Source of the DNA: an uncultured beta proteobacterium
GTDB lineage: Bacteria; Pseudomonadota; Gammaproteobacteria; Burkholderiales; Burkholderiaceae_C
DNA length: 45,795 nucleotides
NCBI GenBank assembly: GCA_903897925.1
Contig: CAIUDG010000156.1
Span: 1-45,795, forward strand
Direction: 5' to 3'
Shown here: piece after piece, positions 33,939-40,842 of the stretch
How the letters are laid out: every line of letters begins with the position of its first letter
Position numbering within the stretch: the stretch's first letter is position 1
Translations under genes and position numbers: made by a program
The notes under the pieces: model-generated
What the model was told of the DNA's origin: nothing
What the model saw: only the letters and a program-made list of their open reading frames with translations
The model's database searches: none

Positions 33939-35636
33939 ATGAGCCAACACATCCCTGAAGATATTCCAGCGGCTACGCACTTGCTGCGCAACACCCGCTT
34001 CGGCGCCGTGCACGGTGTCGACGACAGCAGTGCCACCGGCACCCTGTTCTGGAAAGGTATTCCATACGCCCGGCCACCGGTAGGCGCATGGCGCTGGCGC
34101 GCACCGGTCGACCCGGAGCCCTGGAGCGCCCCGCTGCAGGCGCACCACTTTGGTCCACCCCCGCTGCAATACGGCCGCATCTACGGCCCCGGACGCAACA
34201 ACACGCACGACGAAAGCATTGCCGAAACGCTGTGCACGCCGGTCGGCAGCGAAGACTGCCTGAGCCTCAATATCTGGCGCCCGGCGACCCAGGAAACCGG
34301 CCTGCCGGTAATTTTTTATATTTTTGGCGGCAGCAATGTCTCGGGCTATTCGGCGGACCCGGTCTACGACGGCGCGGCACTCGCCAAGAGCGCCAACGCA
34401 GTAGTGGTCACCGCCAATTACCGCGTCGGCATCTTCGGCTGGCTGTTCAGCCCGCACTTGCGTAGCGGCGACAACCCGCTCGACGACTCCGGCAACTTCG
34501 GCACCCTGGACACCATCAAGGCGCTGCAATTCGTGCAAGACAATGTGCACGCCTTCGGCGGCAATGCGGACAAGGTCACCCTGATGGGTCAATCGGCCGG
34601 CGCCGTCAATGTCTACGCCCTGCTGACCTCGCCACTGGTGTGCATGGCGCCAACGCGCCTGTTTCACCGCGCCGTGCCCTTAAGCGGTGGCATCTGCCTG
34701 GCCAGCAACCTGCCGCCGGGCTGCATTCCCACCCTGAACCCGGCCAGCAATGCGCTGGCCCAGTCCAGCGCATTGCTGAACCAACTGCTGATAGACGACG
34801 GACTGGCAGCGGATACGGCATCGGCACAGGCCTATGTGGACAGCCAATCACAGGAACAGCTGGCGGCCTATTTGCGCGCCAAGGACGCGCACGCGCTGTT
34901 CCATGTACTCATGGGCAAATTGGCGGCCATGGGACTGTCGGCCTCGGGGCCGATACCCGAAGGCCATGTGCTGCCGCTGGACCCGATTGAAGCCATCCGC
35001 GCTGGCAACTATATGAAAGTGCCGGTGCTGGCCGGCAACACGCGCGATGAGGCGAAACTGTTTCCCGGCTTCCTGGCACTGTCACCGGTGCTGGGCGGCG
35101 TGCCGGGGCTGATCGTGAATGATGCCGACCGCTTTACCGCGATGTACCACTTTGACCCCGACCAGGAGCATGCGCAGCAGACCCCGGACGCCTATATCCA
35201 TCCGAACTATCTGCCGGTCGATACACCGCAGACCGGCTATACCGCCAGAACCGACCTGCTCAACCGCATCTTCTTTTTGCCGAGCCGCGACTGCGTTCTG
35301 AACGCCCTGAAGTCGCGCCAAGACGAGGTCTGGTACTACCAGTTCAACTGGGACCAGGAAGCGGCGCCGTGGAACGCGATTTATGGTGCCGCCCACGCCT
35401 TTGACCTGCCATTTCTGTTTGGCAATTTCGGCCACTCGCTGTTCAGCAGGGTAATTGGCGGAAAGGCCAACCAGGGCGGCCGGCTGGCCTTGTCACAGAC
35501 CATGATGGCTTTTCTGGGCGCCTTCGCGCGCAGCGGCAATCCCAACCATAGCGCGTTGCCACAGCTCTGGCCAAGCTGGCCGCGCCAGCTGCTGCTCGAT
35601 GCCACGCTGACCGACGCCGTCACCAGCGTGCGCTAA
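33939..35636 (+). CDS. Type-B carboxylesterase (cholinesterase/PnbA family)
   Basis: A 565-residue serine esterase. Family signs are GKGIPYARPPVGAWRWRAPVDP-like opening (here FWKGIPYARPPVG), EDCLSLNIWRP, the oxyanion-hole region IFGGSNVSGYS and the nucleophile elbow GQSAGAVNVY. An acidic residue and a histidine of the triad should lie in the C-terminal half; FDLPFLFGNF is the usual family segment near the His. It lacks a signal peptide, so it is probably cytoplasmic unless the start is wrong. I use ATG 33939 with AGGCAGG upstream rather than a TTG at 33918. It hydrolyses an ester of unknown identity and ends the plus-strand catabolic group. Confidence 0.9.
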   Translation: MSQHIPEDIPAATHLLRNTRFGAVHGVDDSSATGTLFWKGIPYARPPVGAWRWRAPVDPEPWSAPLQAHHFGPPPLQYGRIYGPGRNNTHDESIAETLCTPVGSEDCLSLNIWRPATQETGLPVIFYIFGGSNVSGYSADPVYDGAALAKSANAVVVTANYRVGIFGWLFSPHLRSGDNPLDDSGNFGTLDTIKALQFVQDNVHAFGGNADKVTLMGQSAGAVNVYALLTSPLVCMAPTRLFHRAVPLSGGICLASNLPPGCIPTLNPASNALAQSSALLNQLLIDDGLAADTASAQAYVDSQSQEQLAAYLRAKDAHALFHVLMGKLAAMGLSASGPIPEGHVLPLDPIEAIRAGNYMKVPVLAGNTRDEAKLFPGFLALSPVLGGVPGLIVNDADRFTAMYHFDPDQEHAQQTPDAYIHPNYLPVDTPQTGYTARTDLLNRIFFLPSRDCVLNALKSRQDEVWYYQFNWDQEAAPWNAIYGAAHAFDLPFLFGNFGHSLFSRVIGGKANQGGRLALSQTMMAFLGAFARSGNPNHSALPQLWPSWPRQLLLDATLTDAVTSVR

Positions 35637-35642
35637 GCTTGG

Positions 35643-36473
35643 CTATTTGCGCAGCGCGTGGTGGAAGCGCACCACGCAGCGGTCCAGCATATTGGCGAAT
35701 TCCGGTGCATTCCAGTCCAGCTGGAGTGCTTCCACCGCCAGGCTATTGACTTCGGCGACACGGTTCTGGGGCAACATGGGCAGGTCCAGCGCCCGCGCCA
35801 ACACGTTTGCAACGCTGATGCAGGCCTGCATCGGCCCGGTCACAATGTGGTCGTCATGGTGGCTGAGAATGGCACCGTGAATAGCCTCCGGAAGCTTCCA
35901 GTACTGCGCCAGCCGGGCACCTATCTGGCAGTGATCGACACCAAACAGTTCGGCTTCACGGTGCAGCAACTCAGCCCCTATGACCGACTCCGAATGCGCT
36001 TTTTCAAAGGCCAGCTGGTCCAGCATAGAGAGGCAGAGCTGTCCGACATCGTGCAGCACCCCGGTGATATAGGCATGGTCCGGCGACAGCCCGCTGAGGG
36101 TGGCGACTTCCTGCGCCGTAATGGCCACCGCCAACGAGTGTTGGAACAAACCGGAACCGCCCGGCAGCAGCGCCATGAAGCTGTTCATGCCAATGGTCAC
36201 CACAATCCGGCGCACGTGGTTGACACCAATAATGGAGGCCGCGACAAACGGATCGGTAACGTCGGACTGCACCCGCAGGCGCCGGATGTGGTTGGCCTGC
36301 GCGAGGATGCTGGCCATCACCACCGGGTCATTGCGAATGATGCGCGTCAGCGCCTCCAGCGTGACCGAGTCATCCCGCAGCAGGTCCAGCAACTGCACAA
36401 TAACTGCCGGAAACGCCGGCAGGCGCCTGGCCAGGCTTTCGATATCCAGATTTGCCGGGTTGACTATTGCCAT
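35643..36473 (-). CDS. HDOD-domain signalling protein
   Basis: A 276-residue protein consisting mainly of one HDOD domain (about residues 12-215), a catalytically degenerate HD relative used for output in bacterial signalling. It has LARRLPAFPAVIVQLLDLLRDDSVTLEALTRIIRNDPVVMASILAQAN, GVNHVRRIVVTIG, and the HD-like YITGVLHDVGQLCLS. No GGDEF or EAL domain is attached. I start it at ATG 36473, where the HDOD homology begins; an open frame continues upstream but is arginine/cysteine-rich and overlaps the previous gene. It is the third gene of a riboswitch-headed operon and overlaps the second by 10 bases. It converges with the carboxylesterase gene six bases away. Confidence 0.9.
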   Translation of the reverse strand: MAIVNPANLDIESLARRLPAFPAVIVQLLDLLRDDSVTLEALTRIIRNDPVVMASILAQANHIRRLRVQSDVTDPFVAASIIGVNHVRRIVVTIGMNSFMALLPGGSGLFQHSLAVAITAQEVATLSGLSPDHAYITGVLHDVGQLCLSMLDQLAFEKAHSESVIGAELLHREAELFGVDHCQIGARLAQYWKLPEAIHGAILSHHDDHIVTGPMQACISVANVLARALDLPMLPQNRVAEVNSLAVEALQLDWNAPEFANMLDRCVVRFHHALRK

Positions 36474-36826
36474 TGCGATGGCCCCCGGGCAAGCAGCGCA
36501 TTCAACAGGGCCAGACTGGCGGGTTGCGAGGTAGCGGAAAAAATTTCTTGCAGGCGCGCTGCATGCGCGCTGCAGGCCAGCGCAAAATCGGCTTCCGACA
36601 TCGGTGCGGCGTTGACGATGGCCACACATTCGATGCCCTTGACCATGAGCTGAACAATGGTTTCGTCCGATATAACGCCGCCCGGACTGATCTTCAAAGT
36701 GGCATAGCCACCAGCCGAACCCAGCACGGCATCGGCAATCACCATGCCCGGCTGGAGGTCCGGGGTTGCAACCCAAATCGGCTTGAAACGTCGGGTGGGC
36801 GCTTCTGGATGATCCGCTTCTTGCAC
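36464..36826 (-). CDS. Small protein with LxPGM-type domain (HD/HDOD partner)
   Basis: A 120-residue protein. The core, DLQPGMVIADAVLGSAGGYATLKISPGGVISDETIVQLMVKGIECVAIV, matches the pattern 'LkPGMvla.dv...G..Ll..G..lt...i..L...Gv..v' that often precedes HD-GYP or HDOD domains. Here it is a separate gene just before an HDOD gene. The biochemical role is unknown. I choose GTG 36826, which has CAGGAG six bases upstream; a TTG at 36886 would overlap the CheY-like gene and has no such site. It ends by overlapping the HDOD gene. Confidence 0.75.
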   Translation of the reverse strand: MQEADHPEAPTRRFKPIWVATPDLQPGMVIADAVLGSAGGYATLKISPGGVISDETIVQLMVKGIECVAIVNAAPMSEADFALACSAHAARLQEIFSATSQPASLALLNALLARGPSQWQ

Positions 36827-36858
36827 TGGAGTCTCCTGCGCCGCATCGGGCGCTGCAT

Positions 36859-37242
36859 TTATTCTGGTGCGGCTGCCACCGTACAAAACTTCTGGACTGC
36901 ACTGAGCAGGGCGTTTGGCGAAAATGGCTTGACCATCCAGGCCTTGGCCCCGGCAGCACGCCCGGCCTCTTTCAATTTGCTATCGGTTTCGGTGGTCAGC
37001 ATCAGAACCGGCAGGAACTTGTAGTTGGGCAAGGCCTTGGCCGCCTTGACAAATTCAATTCCGTTCATTACTGGCATATTCACGTCACAAATAGCCATGC
37101 CGATTTTTCGACCATCCAGTTGCTTCAGGGCCGAAGCCCCGTCGGCGGCTTCCAGCACCTGGTAGCCGGCACTCTTGAGTGCCATCACAACGACCGAGCG
37201 CAGGCTGGTTGAATCATCGACAACGAGAATAGTATGTGTCAT
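36859..37242 (-). CDS. CheY-like single-domain response regulator
   Basis: A 127-residue receiver domain with no output domain. The acidic pair is in ILVVDDSTS, the phospho-acceptor Asp in MAICDVNMPVMNGIEFV, the Thr in VLMLTTETD and the Lys in WMVKPFSP, so all conserved receiver residues are present. It resembles chemotaxis-type CheY proteins. The ATG at 37242 has no Shine-Dalgarno sequence of its own; instead it overlaps the stop of a 25-codon leader ORF (ATGA), suggesting coupled translation. It is the first full gene under the c-di-GMP-I riboswitch. Confidence 0.93.
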   Translation of the reverse strand: MTHTILVVDDSTSLRSVVVMALKSAGYQVLEAADGASALKQLDGRKIGMAICDVNMPVMNGIEFVKAAKALPNYKFLPVLMLTTETDSKLKEAGRAAGAKAWMVKPFSPNALLSAVQKFCTVAAAPE

Positions 37243-37316
37243 CGATGGCACCCGGAATACGTCGCACTGTCCCGGCGCGAAGCAGTGTTGCAGAAAAAAT
37301 AAACGGGGATTTTCAT
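37239..37316 (-). CDS. 25-codon leader ORF translationally coupled to the CheY-like gene
   Basis: ATG at 37316 is preceded by AAGGAG ten bases upstream, the only strong Shine-Dalgarno site in this leader. The ORF encodes MKIPVYFFCNTASRR plus ten more residues and ends TGA at 37239-37241. Its ATGA overlap with the receiver gene suggests that ribosomes start here and re-initiate. Whether the peptide itself matters is unknown. Confidence 0.5.
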   Translation of the reverse strand: MKIPVYFFCNTASRRDSATYSGCHR

Positions 37317-37352
37317 GGCGGTATCGCTCCTTGGTAAGCGAGGGCCGCGTGT

Positions 37353-37400
37353 CAATGTGGGCTATTCAGCGGTCCGCAACGACGGCACGGAGCCACATTG
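37353..37400 (-). promoter_or_regulatory. Possible expression platform of the c-di-GMP riboswitch
   Basis: On the transcript CAAUGUGGCU (37391-37400), which directly follows the aptamer, can pair with AGCCCACAUUG (37353-37363) with one bulged C. A competing pairing of GGCUCC (37388-37393) with the GGAGC of the leader ORF ribosome-binding site is also possible. Switching between them would control translation. The pairing is visible; the mechanism is inferred. Confidence 0.45.
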
Positions 37401-37478
37401 GCAGCCCCGCTGCCCTGGCGCATCTGCGCTGTAGGCCGGAAGCTTTGCGTCACGACCTTTCGATCGCTTTGCCCTCAG
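37398..37478 (-). promoter_or_regulatory. Cyclic-di-GMP-I (GEMM) riboswitch aptamer
   Basis: On the minus strand the conserved GEMM-I elements occur in order. GGGCAAAG is followed by a hairpin CGAUC-GAAA-GGUCG with the GAAA tetraloop. Next comes GUGACGCAAAGC, then UUCCGGCCUA, then a second hairpin GCGCAGAUGCGC. It closes with CAGGGCAGCGGGGCUGCC. This follows the V. cholerae Vc2 aptamer closely: GGGCAAACC, GAAA, GGGACGCAAAGC, CUCCGGCCUA, UAGGUAGCGGGGUUACC. It lies about 80-160 bases upstream of the leader ORF and CheY/HDOD operon, roughly 30 bases after a sigma-70 promoter. It should bind cyclic di-GMP and control this signalling operon. Confidence 0.93.
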
Positions 37479-37517
37479 AATTCCCGCTCCGCAGTGCTCG
37501 GCAGGACTGCCTGCGAT

Positions 37518-37547
37518 TGTATATTATTTGATAAAACTGATTTTCAA
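37518..37547 (-). promoter_or_regulatory. Sigma-70 promoter of the riboswitch/CheY/HDOD operon
   Basis: On the minus strand TTGAAA (37542-37547), an 18-base spacer and TATACA (37518-37523) are close to the TTGACA/TATAAT consensus. Transcription from about 37511 would begin about 30 bases before the aptamer. Confidence 0.7.
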
Positions 37548-37581
37548 CGCAGATGACAGCGGTCGCCAGAATAGGCCTGTC

Positions 37582-37626
37582 CATGCTATATCTGTTATCC
37601 CTGCTATACCTGCTACCCCTGCTATG
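37582..37626. repeat. 9-bp tandem repeat, five copies
   Basis: Units: CATGCTATA, TCTGTTATC, CCTGCTATA, CCTGCTACC, CCTGCTATG. It is located between the riboswitch promoter and the histidine kinase 3' end. The remainder of 37252-37676 is the leader, riboswitch and promoter described separately, and 37627-37676 shows nothing else. Confidence 0.7.
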
Positions 37627-37676
37627 CCTTCAACGCGCAAAGCGTGTCGCCGCCGCACAGCGCAGGGGCGCGCAAG

Positions 37677-39437
37677 TCACGCTGGCAGCGCTGGCAGCGC
37701 TGGCAAAAGCAGCTCGATCAGCGCACCACCATCCGGCGCGTTGCGCAGCGTCAGCGCGCCACCAAACTGCGCCGCAATATTGCGCGAGATAGCGACACCC
37801 ATGCCCAAACCACTGAGCTTGGTCGTGAAAAATGGCACGCCAGCCTGCGCCAGGGCCTCAGCCGAAAAGCCCGGGCCGCTGTCCTGAATAGTCAATAGCA
37901 CCTGGCTGCCTTCGCTTTGCATCGCAACCTGGATTTCCCGCACCGGCGCCTGTCGGACCGCATCCATCGCGTTGCGCAGCATATTCAGCAGTATCTGCGA
38001 CAGCTGAACCGGGTCCGCCATCACCTGCAACGGCGAATATTCGCCGGGCAACAGCCACTGGATCTGGTTGCTGCGTGCCTCGTCGGCCAACAATGCCACC
38101 ACCTCCAGCAGCACCTGGTGCAGCTGAACCGGCTTGCTCAAACCCTGGGTCGGCCGGATAAATCCGCGTATCCGCTCGACGATCTGGCTGGCGCGCTGGG
38201 TGTTGTAAATGATCTTGTCCAGCATCTGCAGGCACTGCGCCGGCTCCAGCCCACTGGCAAGTCCGCGCTTGGCCACTTGCGCATTGGTCAAAATGGCGGT
38301 GAGCGGCTGGCTCAGCTCATGGCCCAGCGAGGCCGACATGTTTTCCATGCTGCGCAAGCGGTCCAGGTGCGCCAGCTGACTCCCCAATTGCCGGGCCGCC
38401 TCTTCCTGCGCCATGCGCTCCTCGTTCAGCACCAGGTTTTCCAGCGCCACTGCCGCCTGCGATGCCAGCGCTTCGACAAAGCCGACCAGGCTGGGATGGA
38501 ACGGAATGAAGGTACCGGTCGCCGGATCAATCTTGTTGATGAACTGCAGCACGCCCACCACTTTCCCGTCACTCGGGATCATCGGAACCGTCAGCAGCGA
38601 CACGGTACGGTAGCCGCTGTGCGCATCGAACTCGCGCGTGCCACTCAGATCAAAGCGGGTTTCCTGGTAGACGTCGTCGATCAGGATGGTCTTTTTCCGC
38701 AGTGCGCAATAGGTGGATACATAGCGCTCATTGGGCTGCCCCGTGGTGTCGTCAAACAGCGCAATATCGCTGGCTACCAATGCATCGTCGCGGGTGCGCA
38801 TGCTAAAGCGCAAGCTATTCTGTTCGGTCACCAGGTACATCGACGCCGCATCGCAGTGCAGCAGGCGCCGGCCCTCAAACAGGGTGTGGCGAATCAGGGT
38901 CGGCTGGTCGGTGGTGGTCGCCATCAGCAAACTGTTGTCTATCAACAGATTCAGCTTGGCGGTGTTGTTCGCCACTTCGCGCTCCAGTCGGTAGCGGATA
39001 TTTCTGGTCGAGTTATAAATTCCGTTGATGGTCAGCAGATTGCGTACGCGCAGCGCCAGATTGACGGAGTCCACCGGTTTCACCAGGTAGTCATTGGCGC
39101 CGGCCAGCAAGGCGGCATTGCAGAGTTCCGGCGAAGCGCCATCGACGATTGCCAGAATCGGCAATTCGGCGGCCGAAAACTGCCGGCGTATCAGATAGAT
39201 CAGCTTCAGCCCTTCCAGGTCGGGCAGACTCAAGTCGACCAGCATGGTGTCAAAGCTGACCGCACACTGCAAGGCGGAAACCACCAGCCGGGGCGTGATG
39301 ATGGTGGAAACATCCCGATAGCCCAGCTTGCCCAGCAAGCCGGCCAGCGCGGTGGCATTGATAGCCGAATTGTCAAACACCAGAATGCGACAGCGCGCAT
39401 GCTCCGGGAAGGCCGTGTATTTGTTGATATTTTTCAT
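37677..39437 (-). CDS. Hybrid sensor: receiver-GAF-histidine kinase
   Basis: A 586-residue soluble kinase with an unusual order. A receiver domain comes first (about 16-135, with MLVDLSLPDLEGL and YLVKPVDSVN). A GAF domain follows (about 165-335; HCDAASMYLV through VVGVLQFINKID). A HisKA region has SLGHELSQPLTAILTNAQ (phospho-His). The HATPase_c region has N box LLNMLRNAMDAV and G boxes DSGPGFS and GLGMGVAISRNI. No membrane segment is seen, so it senses a cytoplasmic cue or receives phosphate on its receiver. The extreme C-terminus (ALPALPA) comes from a 9-bp tandem repeat (37681-37707) and may vary in length. Response regulators encoded at 40369 and 40843 are likely partners. Confidence 0.93.
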   Translation of the reverse strand: MKNINKYTAFPEHARCRILVFDNSAINATALAGLLGKLGYRDVSTIITPRLVVSALQCAVSFDTMLVDLSLPDLEGLKLIYLIRRQFSAAELPILAIVDGASPELCNAALLAGANDYLVKPVDSVNLALRVRNLLTINGIYNSTRNIRYRLEREVANNTAKLNLLIDNSLLMATTTDQPTLIRHTLFEGRRLLHCDAASMYLVTEQNSLRFSMRTRDDALVASDIALFDDTTGQPNERYVSTYCALRKKTILIDDVYQETRFDLSGTREFDAHSGYRTVSLLTVPMIPSDGKVVGVLQFINKIDPATGTFIPFHPSLVGFVEALASQAAVALENLVLNEERMAQEEAARQLGSQLAHLDRLRSMENMSASLGHELSQPLTAILTNAQVAKRGLASGLEPAQCLQMLDKIIYNTQRASQIVERIRGFIRPTQGLSKPVQLHQVLLEVVALLADEARSNQIQWLLPGEYSPLQVMADPVQLSQILLNMLRNAMDAVRQAPVREIQVAMQSEGSQVLLTIQDSGPGFSAEALAQAGVPFFTTKLSGLGMGVAISRNIAAQFGGALTLRNAPDGGALIELLLPALPALPA

Positions 39438-39500
39438 GACGCTGCATCCCCGGTTCCAGCGCAGCCGCGCCCCGGTTGGGGATTGGAATCACGCTGGCAG

Positions 39501-39517
39501 GCACCCTGCCCGGGTGC
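39501..39517 (-). terminator. Hairpin after the 191-residue gene (possible weak terminator)
   Basis: GCACCC and GGGTGC pair around a 5-base loop, four bases past the stop codon on the minus strand. No T-run follows, so termination would be weak or factor-dependent. Confidence 0.3.
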
Positions 39518-39520
39518 AAA

Positions 39521-40096
39521 TCATTCTAAAGGATGGACCTCGGTGGCCGGGAAATAGGCAAACTTGGTGGTGCTGGCGAATAGCGAAGCGTCGAGTGTTG
39601 GCGGTGTCGCCGCTGCGGGGGCAAACTGCCGTTCCCGGAAAATTGCTATTTCGTGGTCCTGCGCTGGCGCTGGCGCCACCTGCGGCGCTGGCGCCACGGA
39701 CGCCGGGCGCTGGGCGGAGGCATGGATGCAAGCGGGAGAAAAGCGCCACTCGACCACAAAAGACGATATATCCGCGGGCGACGCATAGGCGGCCAGTTCC
39801 CGCTGCATATGCTGTTGCAGTTGGGGCGCCAGCTGCAGCACCGCCGGATTCCATTGCACCATGATGATCTGTATATGCAATTCCTTTTCGCCGGTCAGCC
39901 GACGCAGCGGAAAGATATCGAATACCAATATTTCCGGCGCAATGCCCTGGCTTCGCAGCATCTCGCTGAATACCCCGCGAACCAATTCCCGGTGAAAGCC
40001 GCTCGGCGTACGCGGCAGGCTGCCCAGGGTAGACGCCACGGCCTGCCCCATCGAATAGGCCTTGTCCTGCCGCCGCTTTTTCAGAAATCCAAACAT
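39521..40096 (-). CDS. Hypothetical protein, 191 residues, near a two-component cluster
   Basis: I do not recognise this protein. It starts MFGFLKKRRQDKAYSMGQAV and has a folded-looking domain to about residue 125, with HRELVRGVFSEMLRSQGI and EKELHIQIIMVQWNPAVLQLAPQLQQHMQRELAAY. The tail (about 130-175) is rich in Ala and Pro and looks disordered. No signal peptide, membrane segment or catalytic motif is seen. The start ATG 40096 is preceded by GGAAGGGG; the open frame upstream is a shadow. It is in line with the histidine kinase 83 bases downstream and divergent from the response regulators, so it may be an accessory protein of that system. Confidence 0.75.
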   Translation of the reverse strand: MFGFLKKRRQDKAYSMGQAVASTLGSLPRTPSGFHRELVRGVFSEMLRSQGIAPEILVFDIFPLRRLTGEKELHIQIIMVQWNPAVLQLAPQLQQHMQRELAAYASPADISSFVVEWRFSPACIHASAQRPASVAPAPQVAPAPAQDHEIAIFRERQFAPAAATPPTLDASLFASTTKFAYFPATEVHPLE

Positions 40097-40191
40097 CACC
40101 ACCCCTTCCATTGCATTATTTTTTTCGGTCCAGCGCCAGCCCGGCCCAGCAGCAGCACCAGCCAACTGTCGTAACCCACTGTCGCAGCCCA

Positions 40192-40241
40192 GGGCAATGG
40201 TAGGCAGGCGCTGAAAAATAGCCATTGCCCCAAGGGGCAAT
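40192..40241. promoter_or_regulatory. Paired inverted repeats in a divergent promoter region
   Basis: ATTGCCCC-AA-GGGGCAAT (40224-40241) is a perfect 18-bp palindrome. GGGCAATGG (40192-40200) also matches, in reverse, CCATTGCCC (40222-40230). Three related half-sites therefore lie between the 191-residue gene and the response regulators, well placed for a shared operator. The binding protein is unknown. Confidence 0.55.
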
Positions 40242-40247
40242 TCCCCC

Positions 40248-40333
40248 GGCGCAGGCCGACAACTACTATCGGCCCAGCCTTATTCGGCTAAGTGCGCCTG
40301 ACAAAACCCGGCTAGGTCGCCCGACGGGTTTTG
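40248..40333 (+). promoter_or_regulatory. Structured RNA leader of unknown class (three-way junction plus hairpin)
   Basis: GGCGCA (40248-40253) pairs with TGCGCC (40293-40298). Inside it GGCCGA/TCGGCC (40254-40259 with 40269-40274) and AGCC/GGCT (40276-40279 with 40286-40289) form two arms, giving a compact three-way junction. Three bases later CAAAACCCG/CGGGTTTTG (40302-40310 with 40325-40333) forms a 9-bp hairpin. It ends 36 bases upstream of the response-regulator ATG. I match it to no known riboswitch. It shares an imperfect direct repeat CGGCTARGT (40285 and 40309). Confidence 0.5.
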
Positions 40334-40368
40334 GCAGGCGCTTTAAGCCGCCGCACCAGGAGCAAACC

Positions 40369-40833
40369 ATGAACCATAGCCCGCACGCCACACCGACCGG
40401 CGCCATTGCGCTGCCCCGCGTCCCGGGACGCGGCGTGGTGGTGGTAGTGGACGACGACCAGCAAATCCTGGATGCGCTGGGCCTGTGGCTGGATCAGCGC
40501 CGGCAAAATGCGGCGTTTCACAGTTCTGGCGAAAGCCTGTTGCAGCAGCTCGATCTGGTCGATGGGAAACTGATGCTGCGCGCTGGCGCCAGCGATCCGG
40601 TGCCACGCCCCTTGGTCGGCGCGGTGCTGGACCTGAACCTGCCTGGCATCACCGGCCTGGAACTGGCAAAATCGCTGCGCCAGCTGGCACCGACCATGCC
40701 GCTGGCCATCATTACCGCAATGCGGGCCGATGAGCGCATATGCTACGGTCAGTGGTTCGATGGCGTTTGGATTCTGCAAAAGCCGTTCGATCTTGATGTT
40801 CTGGAAACTGCGCTGTTTCCAGCGCTGCAATAA
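40369..40833 (+). CDS. Single-domain response regulator
   Basis: A 154-residue receiver protein. The acidic cluster is VVVVVDDDQQ, the phospho-acceptor is Asp in GAVLDLNLPGITGLELA, the Thr is in LAIITAMRADE and the Lys in WILQKPFDLD. A stretch between strands 2 and 3 (VDGKLMLRAGASDPVPRP) is longer than usual. An N-terminal extension of about 22 residues precedes the receiver. The start ATG 40369 follows CAGGAG. It has no output domain and lies 9 bases before a FixJ-like regulator, so it may act as a phosphate sink or intermediate for the same kinase. It has a structured leader. Confidence 0.9.
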   Translation: MNHSPHATPTGAIALPRVPGRGVVVVVDDDQQILDALGLWLDQRRQNAAFHSSGESLLQQLDLVDGKLMLRAGASDPVPRPLVGAVLDLNLPGITGLELAKSLRQLAPTMPLAIITAMRADERICYGQWFDGVWILQKPFDLDVLETALFPALQ

Positions 40834-40842
40834 ACCTGTTTC

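Noticed and set aside
36474..36959. N-terminal extension of the HDOD gene
   Set aside because: The added 162 residues are Arg/Cys/Ser-rich, overlap two real genes and lie outside the HDOD domain; ATG 36473 fits the homology.
37553..37792. Plus-strand ORF with a leucine-rich, signal-like start
   Set aside because: Its Leu-rich part is only the 9-bp repeat read in one frame, and it runs into the kinase gene in antisense; no ribosome-binding site.
37917..39557. Long plus-strand open frame (546 codons) opposite the histidine kinase
   Set aside because: The minus strand holds clear receiver, GAF, HisKA and HATPase motifs; the opposite frame is a high-GC shadow.
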